Source: Oscillospiraceae bacterium | Lineage (GTDB): Bacteria > Bacillota > Clostridia > Oscillospirales > Ruminococcaceae | Direction: 5' to 3' | DNA length: 64,000 nucleotides | NCBI GenBank assembly: GCA_012520915.1 | Contig: JAAYNJ010000006.1 | Location: 1-64,000 of the forward strand | Shown here: one piece after another, positions 16,750 through 25,436 of the stretch | How the letters are laid out: each line of letters starts with the position of its first letter | Numbering within the stretch: position 1 is the first letter of the stretch | Made by a program: the position numbers and the translations under genes | The notes under the pieces: model-generated | Seen by the model: the letters and a program-made list of their open reading frames with translations, nothing else | Databases searched by the model: none | What the model was told of the DNA's origin: nothing

Positions 16750-17385
16750 TTATTGTGATATATCCTCTTGCGGTAGGGGAGCGGCGCTGGCATTGTATTC
16801 GAAGCTTGTCATGGTCATTGCTACATTGTATCTGCCGTTGATTACAGCAGCACTATCGGGATAGCCGAACTGATTGATAAAGCCGGAACTGTTGATACCC
16901 GAATCGGTAATGGAAACATCCTGAATCAAATACTTATTTTTCGAATCATTAATCGTCTTGATTTTCGACACGGCGTCATTATATTTTTCAGTTGAAAAAG
17001 AAATAGCTATCGGTCTTCTGATAATATTGGGGTTATTCTCATCTGCCGTCTCTTCGCCAAATGATAAATGGTAATTATAAGTATTGCCTAAAATGCCGTT
17101 TAACTCTCCGATAATATAATTAATATTGTTGTATTCGGGCGTTATAGGCGGATTGCCCTTATATTCTGCAAATACCGCATCGATGGCATTCTGCATCGCT
17201 ATCTTCTCGGTGGCCTTTTGCTGTGAAATCTGCAGATTAAAATTTATCTCGGCAAGCCTGTTCTCGTACTCCGCAGTCTGTTTTTTAATAGGTCCGTGCA
17301 CTACGAAATAATATGCTACGAGGATAATCAATATGCCTAAAAGTATCAACTCTTTAAGGGACATTATTTCTCTCTTTAGATTCAT
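16750..17385 (-). CDS. pilO: Type IV pilus inner-membrane protein PilO
   Basis: Alignment-subcomplex protein that pairs with PilN at the membrane. Its 211 residues have a short cytosolic tail, one transmembrane helix (about residues 10-30, ELILLGILIILVAYYFVV), a coiled-coil stretch rich in Q/K/E and a ferredoxin-like C-terminal domain. It is the last gene of the pilus operon. Its ATG overlaps the pilN stop (ATGA). Sequence is weakly conserved, so the call rests on length, topology and position after pilM-pilN. Confidence 0.8.
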   Translation of the reverse strand: MNLKREIMSLKELILLGILIILVAYYFVVHGPIKKQTAEYENRLAEINFNLQISQQKATEKIAMQNAIDAVFAEYKGNPPITPEYNNINYIIGELNGILGNTYNYHLSFGEETADENNPNIIRRPIAISFSTEKYNDAVSKIKTINDSKNKYLIQDVSITDSGINSSGFINQFGYPDSAAVINGRYNVAMTMTSFEYNASAAPLPQEDISQ

Positions 17386-18020
17386 CAGCCGTTGCCCTCC
17401 TCTCCGCCGATTGTTTTCGCGGTGCCTGAAGCGTCAAAATCACCCTGATAAACAACATCAAACACGATAGAAGCGCTCACTTCACCCAAACCTGTGGAAG
17501 AATCGCTCTTTGTGGCGGTATTGACGGTTATGTTCCCGACCCAATCGACCGTCTCAAGCTGTTTTCTTATTATTCGAACAGCATCGAGCTTATCGACAAT
17601 TACTTCGAGAGAAACCGTGTTGCCGGCTATTGAATAGCTCTTGACTTCTCCTATGTTGGAAACATTTTTATCTATCAGACCGATGATTTTAATCCGGTCA
17701 ACGAGCTTTCCTTCTTCCTCAAGCATGTAATTATCGGTATATCTTATAAATTCGGCATTGACATCATCATAATCCTCTAAGGACATGTTGAACTCATTGA
17801 GCTGAGCCTGGGCTTTGGAAACCTCCTCACCCAACTTGTTAAGCTGTGATATCCTCCGGAATACACCGAACCTGGTAAATGCAATCACTATAACAGTTAT
17901 CAGTATTGCATAAGGAATTACCCTCTGCCATGAATTATCGGTAATCTCAATCTGATAGAGGTTCATGGTTCTTTTTGAAGGAAGTTTTGAGCTTTTTTGT
18001 TTTATCAGTTTATTTCCCAT
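17385..18020 (-). CDS. pilN: Type IV pilus assembly protein PilN
   Basis: Bitopic membrane protein whose cytosolic N-terminus binds PilM. It has 211 residues, a basic N-terminus with the PilN-like NLYQIEI segment (about 20-26; the family motif is INLLP), a transmembrane helix (about 38-55), a coiled coil and a PilO-like domain. ATG 18020 is chosen because GGAAGGAA lies 6 bp upstream; an upstream in-frame start at 18047 overlaps pilM. Spacing to pilM is 13 bp. Confidence 0.82.
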   Translation of the reverse strand: MGNKLIKQKSSKLPSKRTMNLYQIEITDNSWQRVIPYAILITVIVIAFTRFGVFRRISQLNKLGEEVSKAQAQLNEFNMSLEDYDDVNAEFIRYTDNYMLEEEGKLVDRIKIIGLIDKNVSNIGEVKSYSIAGNTVSLEVIVDKLDAVRIIRKQLETVDWVGNITVNTATKSDSSTGLGEVSASIVFDVVYQGDFDASGTAKTIGGEEGNG

Positions 18021-18033
18021 AAAGTTCCTTCCC

Positions 18034-19023
18034 CTATAAAGTAACACCTATAGACATGAGCGCGCGCGGAGCGTCACTCAGACCCCTGCATTCTTCAGGT
18101 AAAATCAAATCCGGATTCGCCTTTTTCAACCGGACGTATGTGAGCATATTGTCAACGAGAGCTTGGGTGTCCGAACAGACGCCGCAGATAAAGCAGTCCT
18201 CGAATTCACTCTGCCTGTTTTCGTATTTATAGAAGTTTATAGTCTTCATCACTTCCAGAGATATTCTGTTATAAACCGCCCGGCATACATCGCTTTCAAG
18301 TATCCCGTCATGGTCGGTTTCCCTGTATGAAGCGGCAAGGTAAACATCGATATGATAATGATCCGCTATTGCCCTGTCCACATCTTTGCAACCCATTTCG
18401 ATAGTTTTGGCTGCTCTGAGTTCTTCTCCCTGAAGTATGTAGGCTCTCGTGTTTGAAAAACCCACATCGATTATTACGAAAGTTCTGTTATCGTAAGCCT
18501 CTCTTTCGACGGCCGCTCTGATGACATTAAGAAGGGCCATCTCTCTCGGAAGCGCAACCTTAAGCCTAAAGCCGGCTCTGTAAAGCAGATCTTCATATTC
18601 CTTGATTGTTTTTTTCGAAGCTGCTGCTGCGAGCAAACCGACGGCGGTTACTTCACCGTACTCGTCTTTTACATAGCCTTCGACTGCATAATCAAAATTA
18701 TAGTTTACACTCTCGTTTCCGACGAAGTCTCTAAACTCGTACGGGAGGTTGAGTCTAAGCTGTTTTTCACTTATCGGAGGCATCTCAAGCGACCTGAAGT
18801 ACGTACTGAACTCAGGTAAAATCAAAGCGCAGTCCCTGCCGCTGAACCCTCCCTCTTTTTTCATGTTTTTCAAAAACTTTGAGAGGAGCTCCGGCGAAAC
18901 AATTTCACTGCCGTTTACGAGATTCTCGGGAAGACGCGAAACGAGGATTTTGCACCTGTTTCCGCCCTGATACATCGCAACGATTCCGTCGTCTATCTCA
19001 ATTCCGATATAGTTTTTAGCCAC
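18034..19023 (-). CDS. pilM: Type IV pilus actin-like ATPase PilM
   Basis: Cytosolic actin-fold protein that links PilN/PilO to the motor ATPases. The 329 residues show the family N-terminus YIGIEIDDGIVAM, the central FVIIDVGFSNTRAYI phosphate-binding strand and the ELRAAKTIEMG segment. The start is GTG at 19023 with AGGAG about 9 bp before it. It precedes pilN and follows pilD. Confidence 0.88.
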   Translation of the reverse strand: MAKNYIGIEIDDGIVAMYQGGNRCKILVSRLPENLVNGSEIVSPELLSKFLKNMKKEGGFSGRDCALILPEFSTYFRSLEMPPISEKQLRLNLPYEFRDFVGNESVNYNFDYAVEGYVKDEYGEVTAVGLLAAAASKKTIKEYEDLLYRAGFRLKVALPREMALLNVIRAAVEREAYDNRTFVIIDVGFSNTRAYILQGEELRAAKTIEMGCKDVDRAIADHYHIDVYLAASYRETDHDGILESDVCRAVYNRISLEVMKTINFYKYENRQSEFEDCFICGVCSDTQALVDNMLTYVRLKKANPDLILPEECRGLSDAPRALMSIGVTL

Positions 19024-19046
19024 AAACTATTCTCCTGAAACCCGGT

Positions 19047-19832
19047 CTAAAAAAGACCTAAATATAAACTAATCAATTCACTTCCGACGAGCATTCCGAA
19101 AAAATATCCGATTGAAATTGCGGGTCCGAAGGGTATCTGATTTTTTTCATTCTTTTTTGACAAAAGTCCGAAAAATATTCCTATTATCGCGCTCATGAAG
19201 AGTACGAGAAAATTCACAGACCAGGCGAAATACATTCCCGCCATAAAAAACAGTTTGATGTCTCCGCCGCCCATGGTGTCTTTTTTTAGAATTTTATCGA
19301 GAATGAGCGATAAGACAAGGAGCGGAAGCGATACCGAAAACGCCCCTATTAAACTGAGCTTTAACTCTTCGAATATATTTCCCGATATCAAAATAAAAAT
19401 AATTCTGTTGATTATTCCTATTACGATAAACCTGTCGGGAATTATATGCTTGTCCAAATCGCAGAGAGTAATACACAGCAAAATCGAACAAAGCACGATA
19501 AGTTCAAGCGCTCTTAACGTTAAATCGTATTTAGCCAGGATTAAGACATAAACCGTTCCCAAAACAAGCTCGCTTATAGGATATCTTGCGCTTATTTTGG
19601 AACCGCAGTATCTGCATTTGCCCCTGAGAAGAAGCCAGCTCAAAAGCGGAATCAAATCAAGCGCTCCCAGCCTGTGTCCGCATGACATACAGTGCGATCT
19701 TCCCTTTACAACGGATTCACCCGAGAGCACCCTCATAGCAACGCAGTTGAGAAAGCTGCCCATAATTAAACCGAGCAGGAAGGTTGTAAAAAAAACCGTA
19801 AAACGCAAAGACGTCGATAAATAAACTAACAT
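19047..19832 (-). CDS. pilD: Prepilin peptidase/N-methyltransferase PilD
   Basis: Membrane aspartic protease that cleaves prepilins after Gly and methylates the new N-terminus. Its 261 residues carry an N-terminal domain with two CxxC pairs (CMSCGHR and CRYCGSK, zinc-binding) needed for methylation. The two catalytic aspartates lie in CDLDKHIIPD and in GGGDIK. About seven or eight transmembrane helices are apparent. It should process PilA, the PilV- and PilW-like proteins and the giant prepilin of the same operon. Its ribosome site GGGGGAAAG overlaps the hairpin at 19848-19875. Confidence 0.96.
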   Translation of the reverse strand: MLVYLSTSLRFTVFFTTFLLGLIMGSFLNCVAMRVLSGESVVKGRSHCMSCGHRLGALDLIPLLSWLLLRGKCRYCGSKISARYPISELVLGTVYVLILAKYDLTLRALELIVLCSILLCITLCDLDKHIIPDRFIVIGIINRIIFILISGNIFEELKLSLIGAFSVSLPLLVLSLILDKILKKDTMGGGDIKLFFMAGMYFAWSVNFLVLFMSAIIGIFFGLLSKKNEKNQIPFGPAISIGYFFGMLVGSELISLYLGLF

Positions 19833-19847
19833 ATTTTTATTCTTTCC

Positions 19848-19875
19848 CCCGAAGATACACCCCTACATCTTCGGG
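19848..19875 (-). promoter_or_regulatory. Hairpin between pilA and pilD overlapping the pilD ribosome site
   Basis: CCCGAAGAT and ATCTTCGGG form a perfect 9-bp stem with a 10-nt loop 61 bp after the pilA stop. On the minus strand the last stem bases are the first G residues of the pilD ribosome site, and no T-run follows. It is more likely an mRNA stabiliser or translational brake than a terminator, giving excess pilin over peptidase. Confidence 0.55.
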
Positions 19876-19936
19876 AGAATTAATTTATTTTTCGTTTCCA
19901 ATAACCGGAATCGCATCCAAAAAGTATATTCTTACC

Positions 19937-20299
19937 TTAAGGTGCGGCTACGAATGTGATACTGACCACTCCTGTGTCAGGATTTCCTACTATATCACAA
20001 GTTCCACCCGCTTCAGGGTTGCCGGATGCAACAACAGGGAGGGTTATCTCTGAGTTGCCCCAGCCATCAACTTTCTGTTTCAAAGTAACTGTTTTAGACA
20101 AATTTGAAGAATCTCCAGTAAGGAGTGCTACCGATACCTCTGCATATGCGGACCTGATGTTTGCGGCATCAGTCGCTTCTCTGGCATTTTCAAGCTGAGT
20201 GGTCATTACGGGGATTGCGATAGCCACCAATACGGCGATGATTGCCACCACTATGAGCATCTCCATTAAGGTGAAGCCTTTGTTGTTCATCTTTTTCAT
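19937..20299 (-). CDS. pilA: Major type IV pilin PilA
   Basis: Structural pilin of 120 residues. The short leader ends in NNKG and is followed by FTLMEMLIVVAIIAVLVAIA, the class III prepilin signal with Glu5 and a long hydrophobic assembly helix. The mature globular part is small (about 80 residues) and has a single Cys (TCDIV), so no disulfide loop is expected. The ATG follows GGAG by about 9 bp. A 164-nt gap to pilC may carry its own promoter or control element. It is probably the main pilus subunit because it is the only small complete pilin beside the assembly genes. Confidence 0.93.
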   Translation of the reverse strand: MKKMNNKGFTLMEMLIVVAIIAVLVAIAIPVMTTQLENAREATDAANIRSAYAEVSVALLTGDSSNLSKTVTLKQKVDGWGNSEITLPVVASGNPEAGGTCDIVGNPDTGVVSITFVAAP

Positions 20300-20463
20300 T
20301 GATATGATCTCCTATCTTTTAAATTTATTTTTACTTTTTGATTTATATTTTAATCGGGATTGGGGTGACCCGCTAAAACCGTTTTATCTCCAGCCTTCAA
20401 AAGGAAAGCGCTGATAACTTATAAAGTATTATATTTACCGCCAATAACGTCGGCTTTAATCTA
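20300..20463 (-). promoter_or_regulatory. pilA leader region, possible internal promoter
   Basis: A 164-nt non-coding leader. On the minus strand TTGGCG (20439-20444) and TATAAG (20418-20423) are 15 bp apart, a weak promoter. A GCCGA...TTGGC hairpin follows the pilC stop, and a CAG-CCTT...AAGGCTG hairpin lies mid-leader. No match to c-di-GMP-I or -II aptamer consensus could be made. Confidence 0.35.
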
Positions 20464-21669
20464 TTAAATGCTGCCGTACATGCTGAACATAGGCAGGTAT
20501 ACCGAGAGCAGTATGAATGCCACGAATGCAGCAATTATAACAATTAGAGTGGGCTCTATCAACTTTACCGCCCTGCCCGTCACATACTCGACCTCGGTAT
20601 CGTAATAGCGCCCTATTACCTCAAGGGTATGCTCCATTGAACCCGAATCCTCGCCGACAGCCGTCATCTCGACGAGAAGCTCCGGCAGTTCTTTCACCTG
20701 CCTGAGAGCGTTTCCTATAGACTGACCCTGTTCCACCAGACCGACCATATTAAGTATTTCATCGGTAATATAGGCATTCGGCAAGGATCTTGCGGTGATT
20801 CCGAGAGCCCTTATGGCGGGAATGCCTGCCGCAAGCATGGTGGAAAAGGTGTTTGCAAACTGGCTCGCCGCATTCATTATACTTATTTTTCCGAAAAGGG
20901 GCAGTTTCAGTTTAATTTTGTCAAACCTGATTGCCCAGATTTCTTTCTTCCTTAAAAGCCTGTATGCAATAATAAGGGCTAACATAAGAATTATCATAGG
21001 TATGGTTGCGACTTTAAAGAAGTTAGACATGGCTATCAACATCCTGGTAGGCAACGGAAGATCGATGCCGAATCCCATAAACACGCTCGTAAAAACCGGC
21101 ACGGCATATCCCATTATAACAGCTATCACTATGAATGCGACTATTATAACAAAAATCGGATAGGTCAGCGCGGATTTGACTTTTTCGGATATACCGGATT
21201 TCTTTTCAAAGAAACCCGCCAATCTGCCGAACGCCATCTCAAGGGAGCCCGCCTCCTCGCCCGCCCTTATTGTTTCGATAAAGCTGACGGGCAGATTTTT
21301 TGCCCTCAACTGGAAACTGTTTGCCAGGTTATAGCCTGCGGTTAAATCTTCGGCTACAGATGCCAAAATCTCCTTAAGCACCTTGTTCTCCGACCTTAAA
21401 CCCACAAGCTCCACCGTTCTGACTATCGGAAGGCCCGCCGTAAGAAGAATTGAAAACTGCTGGCACATCAGGGCGATATCCTTGTCTTTTACTTTACCTG
21501 TGCCTTCTTTTCTCTTAAAGAGGTCCAGGCTCGCTACTTCCTTTATATCTACGATGATGCCGTATTCTTCTTTCAGCTTTATTACCGCATCGTTTTTGTC
21601 GTGAGCCTTAATCACGCCCTCGACTTCTATGCCGCCTTGCGATAAGGCTTTGTACTTGTATGTCACCAT
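20464..21669 (-). CDS. pilC: Type IV pilus inner-membrane platform protein PilC
   Basis: Polytopic platform protein of the T2SSF family on which pilins are added and removed. The 401 residues show two repeated T2SSF domains (about 65-190 and 270-395), with RAGEEAGSLEMAF in the first and the matching VGEDSGSMEHTL in the second. Transmembrane helices lie around 170-190, 220-240 and 375-395. The gene begins with ATGGTGACATA and has only a weak purine ribosome site. It lies between pilT and pilA. Confidence 0.95.
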   Translation of the reverse strand: MVTYKYKALSQGGIEVEGVIKAHDKNDAVIKLKEEYGIIVDIKEVASLDLFKRKEGTGKVKDKDIALMCQQFSILLTAGLPIVRTVELVGLRSENKVLKEILASVAEDLTAGYNLANSFQLRAKNLPVSFIETIRAGEEAGSLEMAFGRLAGFFEKKSGISEKVKSALTYPIFVIIVAFIVIAVIMGYAVPVFTSVFMGFGIDLPLPTRMLIAMSNFFKVATIPMIILMLALIIAYRLLRKKEIWAIRFDKIKLKLPLFGKISIMNAASQFANTFSTMLAAGIPAIRALGITARSLPNAYITDEILNMVGLVEQGQSIGNALRQVKELPELLVEMTAVGEDSGSMEHTLEVIGRYYDTEVEYVTGRAVKLIEPTLIVIIAAFVAFILLSVYLPMFSMYGSI

Positions 21670-21727
21670 GCTTTTTCTCTCTGATTTTTTTTATATATCC
21701 TAAATATTTTTGGTCAAACGAGAATGT

Positions 21728-22822
21728 CTATCTTATCAGCCTATCACGGCTTATTGGCGCCGACGAATTCGGCATGCCTATAAGCTTTTTAAGAAAATCA
21801 ATATCGTGCGCCGCATCCATAGCAACGTTCCCGGATATGGCGCCCTGCCTGACGAGGTTGGCGAGGAAATTGTCCATAGAAATATTGCCTTCCGCCGCAG
21901 AAGTCTGAATCGCGCTTTCTATCTGAGGCGTCTTTCCCTCTCTTATCATTGCCCGGATTGCGGAGTTGGGAGCCATTGCCTCGCAGGCAAGCACTCTGCC
22001 CTGTCCGCTTGCATGGGGTAGGAGCTGTTGCGAAAGCACCGCCCTCAATGTCCTGCTGAGCTGAAGTCTGATTTGCTGCTGCCTTTGTCCGGGGAAAACG
22101 CTTACTATGCGGTCTATGGAATCCGCCGCGCTGTTGGTGTGAAGCGTTGCAAAAACCAAATGCCCCGTTTCCGCGGCGGTCAAAGCCGTTTCTATGGTAT
22201 CCAGAGTCCGCATCTCGCCTATCAGTATGATGTCGGGGTCTTCACGAAGCACCGCCTTCAGTCCGCTTTCATAGCTCTCGGTATCTTTGCCTATCTCCCT
22301 CTGGTTTATGGTGCATTTATCCGGGCGATAGATATATTCTATAGGATCCTCAAGCGTGATAATGTGCTGTGCTCTGGTTTGGTTGATTCGATTAAGGAGT
22401 GATGCCAGTGTAGTGGATTTACCCGAGCCTGTTTCTCCCGTTACGAGCACTATTCCTCTCGGATATTTTGCGAATTCATAGCAAATAGGCGGTAAGCCGA
22501 GCGTCTCGAGCTCGGGTATTTTATCAAACAAAATGCGGATTGCGGAACTGATATGCCCCTGCTGTCTAAACACATTAAGCCTGCAACGGATATTATCCGC
22601 AAAAGTCCCTGCAGCGTCGACCTCTCCGACTGAATCAAGCAGTTTGTATTTTTCGCCGAGGAGCTGTCTGGCGATATCGTCGCAATCCTCATGCGTGAGA
22701 ACATTATAGTCGTAGTTTACAAGGCTTCCGTTTATTCTTATTCTTACGGGAAGCCCGCATACAATATGTATATCCGATGCCCCTCTTGTCTTTGATTCTC
22801 TGATTATATTTATTATGTTCAT
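21728..22822 (-). CDS. pilT: Type IV pilus retraction ATPase PilT
   Basis: Hexameric motor that depolymerises pili and powers twitching. Its 364 residues have an N-terminal PAS-like domain (ASDIHIVCGLPVRIRINGSL), Walker A GETGSGKS (129-136), a Walker B/Asp box around ILIGEMRTLDTIE and the His box HLVFATLHTNSAADSIDR. The PilT C-terminal signature AIRAMIREGKTPQIESAIQT is present, which separates it from PilB. Its presence implies dynamic, retractable pili. Confidence 0.96.
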   Translation of the reverse strand: MNIINIIRESKTRGASDIHIVCGLPVRIRINGSLVNYDYNVLTHEDCDDIARQLLGEKYKLLDSVGEVDAAGTFADNIRCRLNVFRQQGHISSAIRILFDKIPELETLGLPPICYEFAKYPRGIVLVTGETGSGKSTTLASLLNRINQTRAQHIITLEDPIEYIYRPDKCTINQREIGKDTESYESGLKAVLREDPDIILIGEMRTLDTIETALTAAETGHLVFATLHTNSAADSIDRIVSVFPGQRQQQIRLQLSRTLRAVLSQQLLPHASGQGRVLACEAMAPNSAIRAMIREGKTPQIESAIQTSAAEGNISMDNFLANLVRQGAISGNVAMDAAHDIDFLKKLIGMPNSSAPISRDRLIR

Positions 22823-22872
22823 TTAATTATTCCTGTCCGGCGGTTTCCGATTTATAACATGCGACGACTTCT

Positions 22873-24573
22873 TTATAAATCCGTGGTGAAGAGGATTCTT
22901 TTCGCTTCGCTTACGGTTGTCTTTCCTTCTAAAACAAGCCTTAAGACATTCCGGCTCATCGTCTCGAAATTCGGGGAGCGGTAAACCGCTTCCTCGAGCT
23001 CGTGGTGCGGCGCGTTTTCCCTGAATTTCTGTTTGATTTCGGAATTAAGCACCAGCATTTCGAAAGCCGCCGTTCTGCCGCGATAACCGATATTCAGACA
23101 TTCGGGACAGCCCTTTCCTCTGTAAAACCTGACATCCTTTGACTTAACGGGATCGAGACCCATTGAAACCAGTTCGTCCTCGTCAGGTATATAGGGTTCT
23201 TTGCAGTTCGGACAAATCTTGCGCAAGAGCCTCTGCGCTATGACACCCTTAAGGGCGCTCGCAATCAGGTAAGGTTCTACGCCTATATCGAGCAGTCTGT
23301 CGAGCGTCGCAATGGCGGAGTTCGTATGTATGGTCGATAACACCAAGTGTCCGGTTATAGCTGCGCGCATTGCTATTTCGGCTGTTTCGCCGTCACGGAT
23401 TTCGCCGACGGCTATGATGTCCGGGTCCTGACGAAGTATCGCGCGCAGTCCGTTTGCGAACGTCATGCCCACTTTTTCGTTTATCTGAACCTGATTCACG
23501 CCGTCGATGTTGTATTCTATAGGGTCTTCGAGGGTTACCAGATTGACTTCCTCGCGGTTAAGAGTTGTCACCATAGTATACATGGTGGTGGTTTTTCCGG
23601 AACCCGTAGGTCCGGCAATAAGTATTACACCGTTGGCGTTGGATATAAGTTCGTTATAATTTTCCAGCATTTTACCGGTAAGTCCGATTCCGTCGCTCGT
23701 AAGGAGCGATGTGGATTTTTCGAGGAAACGGACAACCACTTTTTCACCGTAGTTGGTGGGAAGAGTGGAAATCCTGAGGTCTATATCCCTTCCCTTGACT
23801 CTAATGTGGGAACGTCCGTCCTGAGGTATTCTCCTCTCGGCGATATCCATATCTCCCATGATTTTAATTCTGGAAATTACAGACGATTGAAGATTCTGGG
23901 GAACGGTCAGTATTTCGTGAAGCACTCCGTCTATTCTCATTCTTATTACGAATCCGTTTTCTCTCGGCTCCATGTGAATATCTGAAGCATTCTCCTGCGC
24001 ACCGCGCTCTATTATCGAATTGACCAGTCTGATTCCCGGTGCGGATTGATCGTCAACTTCGCCTGACTCAACCAAATCGCCGATCGGCTGGACAATGTCA
24101 ATACTCATAGACTTCTGCATATCGTCTATCGCACGGCTTACGTTTTCGTTTCCGTATAGTACCTGGATTGCCCTGTCAGCGGCGTTCTTCGTGGCAATCA
24201 TCGGTATGACGCGTTTCTTTGTTGCCGATTTGACTTCTTCGATTGCCACAAAATTCAAGGGGTCGGACATTGCAACATAAATAGTGTCTCCCGCCACCCT
24301 CACAGGTACGATCTCATGCTTCATCGCGATATTTTTAGGGAGAAGCTGAGCCATCTGAACAGGAATATCAACTTTGGTAAGATCAATAAAATCGACACCC
24401 AATTGAAACTTGAGCACGTCTATCAGCTGTCTTTCGGTTATGATTTTATTGTCAATCAAAACCTCACCGAGACGTTTTTTCTGTTCCCTGCCGAGAGCAA
24501 GCGCCTTGCCGAGCTGTTCCTCGGAGATAACGCCCGCATCCGTTAAAATTTCACCCAATCGTTTATACGCCAT
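22873..24573 (-). CDS. pilB: Type IV pilus extension ATPase PilB
   Basis: Hexameric assembly motor of the GspE/PilB family, 566 residues. An N-terminal T2SSE_N (MshEN-like) domain covers about 1-150 with two RLGEIL/RLGEVL repeats, which in some relatives bind c-di-GMP. The motor has Walker A GPTGSGKTT (321-329), DPDIIAVGEIRDGETAEIA and the His box HLVLSTIHTNSA. A tetracysteine zinc motif (CPNC...CPEC, about 450-492) follows. AAGGAA precedes the ATG. It lies between the minor pilins and pilT. Confidence 0.96.
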   Translation of the reverse strand: MAYKRLGEILTDAGVISEEQLGKALALGREQKKRLGEVLIDNKIITERQLIDVLKFQLGVDFIDLTKVDIPVQMAQLLPKNIAMKHEIVPVRVAGDTIYVAMSDPLNFVAIEEVKSATKKRVIPMIATKNAADRAIQVLYGNENVSRAIDDMQKSMSIDIVQPIGDLVESGEVDDQSAPGIRLVNSIIERGAQENASDIHMEPRENGFVIRMRIDGVLHEILTVPQNLQSSVISRIKIMGDMDIAERRIPQDGRSHIRVKGRDIDLRISTLPTNYGEKVVVRFLEKSTSLLTSDGIGLTGKMLENYNELISNANGVILIAGPTGSGKTTTMYTMVTTLNREEVNLVTLEDPIEYNIDGVNQVQINEKVGMTFANGLRAILRQDPDIIAVGEIRDGETAEIAMRAAITGHLVLSTIHTNSAIATLDRLLDIGVEPYLIASALKGVIAQRLLRKICPNCKEPYIPDEDELVSMGLDPVKSKDVRFYRGKGCPECLNIGYRGRTAAFEMLVLNSEIKQKFRENAPHHELEEAVYRSPNFETMSRNVLRLVLEGKTTVSEAKRILFTTDL

Positions 24574-24616
24574 AGTTTTTTCCTTACTTTTTTAAAAATG
24601 CAAATTGCGCATGTTT

Positions 24617-25147
24617 CTATCCGTTAAGAGTCTCAACCACGAATTCTTCTTCGGCAATAATTTGATCATCCTGCGTCAAAACCTGAATGCCCACCTTAAA
24701 AAAATTCGGGTTCGGTTGAGTTAAATCCCGTTCGAAGCTGGTGAACTTCGCCTTTAAATCGTAAACATAGGTTTTTTTCGGAACCATGTCATATTCCCCC
24801 TGAGGCGTGCTGAGCATAATAAATCCGCTTTCAACGGGATTGCCGCCTTCATCCGCTATTGAGAAACTGCAGTTTTTAACAGAAATATTCGTGCTGAAAA
24901 ACTTTAAAGAGCCAAGATCGTCTCCCTGGACATTTTTTGCATAGCGGAGCTCGTCTTTAATTGAGGCGGCGAGCGTTGCGCACAAAATCTGTCCCTCCGC
25001 CTTCCTGTTGGATTTATTAAATGACCGCACTCCGAAATCTATCGCCAAAGATATCAACCCGGTTACAAGTGTCAGGAGAACGACCGTAACCAGAAGTTCA
25101 ACAAGAGTCACACCTTTATTATTTAATTTTTTAACGACACTATTCAT
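24617..25147 (-). CDS. PilW-like minor prepilin
   Basis: Minor pilin of about 176 residues. The leader ends in NNKG, followed by VTLVELLVTVVLLTLVTGLI with Glu5, an N-methylation signal. The mature domain (about 150 residues) is probably a beta-rich globular head of unknown target. The first codons overlap the end of the preceding pilin gene. ATG 25147 lies inside that overlap, and ATG 25153 two codons upstream is equally possible. No strong ribosome site exists, so translation is probably coupled. Likely forms part of a priming or tip complex with its two neighbours. Confidence 0.8.
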   Translation of the reverse strand: MNSVVKKLNNKGVTLVELLVTVVLLTLVTGLISLAIDFGVRSFNKSNRKAEGQILCATLAASIKDELRYAKNVQGDDLGSLKFFSTNISVKNCSFSIADEGGNPVESGFIMLSTPQGEYDMVPKKTYVYDLKAKFTSFERDLTQPNPNFFKVGIQVLTQDDQIIAEEEFVVETLNG

Positions 25148-25421
25148 AGTCATAGAAAAAGTATCCGTCGGATTCGTATGCATCCACCGGAACAGAGATG
25201 CTTTTATCACTGCCGTTGAATGAGTAGCTGACCGTGACGTTTGCTCCGGTTATAGGAGATGTCCTGTCCATCATCGTGGAAATATCCATATCCTCAGCCT
25301 GTTTGTTAAACTTGGCCGCAAGCGTAACAGCGGAAGGAAGCATGATCATCACAAGAACTATGATGAGCAGACCGACTAAAACTTCTATAAGGGTTTCCCC
25401 GCTTTTGTTTTTTAGTTTCAT
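25140..25421 (-). CDS. PilV-like minor prepilin
   Basis: A small pilin of 93 residues. KSG is followed by ETLIEVLVGLLIIVLVMIML, so the processed protein has Glu1 and Glu5, as seen in PilV/GspI-type minor pilins of Gram-positives. The head is only about 60 residues and ends in an acidic-aromatic tail (GYFFYDYE). GGAGG precedes the ATG, 15 bp after the upstream gene. Likely a short tip-complex subunit. Confidence 0.8.
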   Translation of the reverse strand: MKLKNKSGETLIEVLVGLLIIVLVMIMLPSAVTLAAKFNKQAEDMDISTMMDRTSPITGANVTVSYSFNGSDKSISVPVDAYESDGYFFYDYE

Positions 25422-25436
25422 CTCAGCCTCCGGCCC

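Noticed and set aside
20300-20463. c-di-GMP riboswitch before pilA
   Set aside because: Neither the class I core with its AAACC and GCAAAG elements nor the class II pseudoknot consensus could be placed in the sequence.
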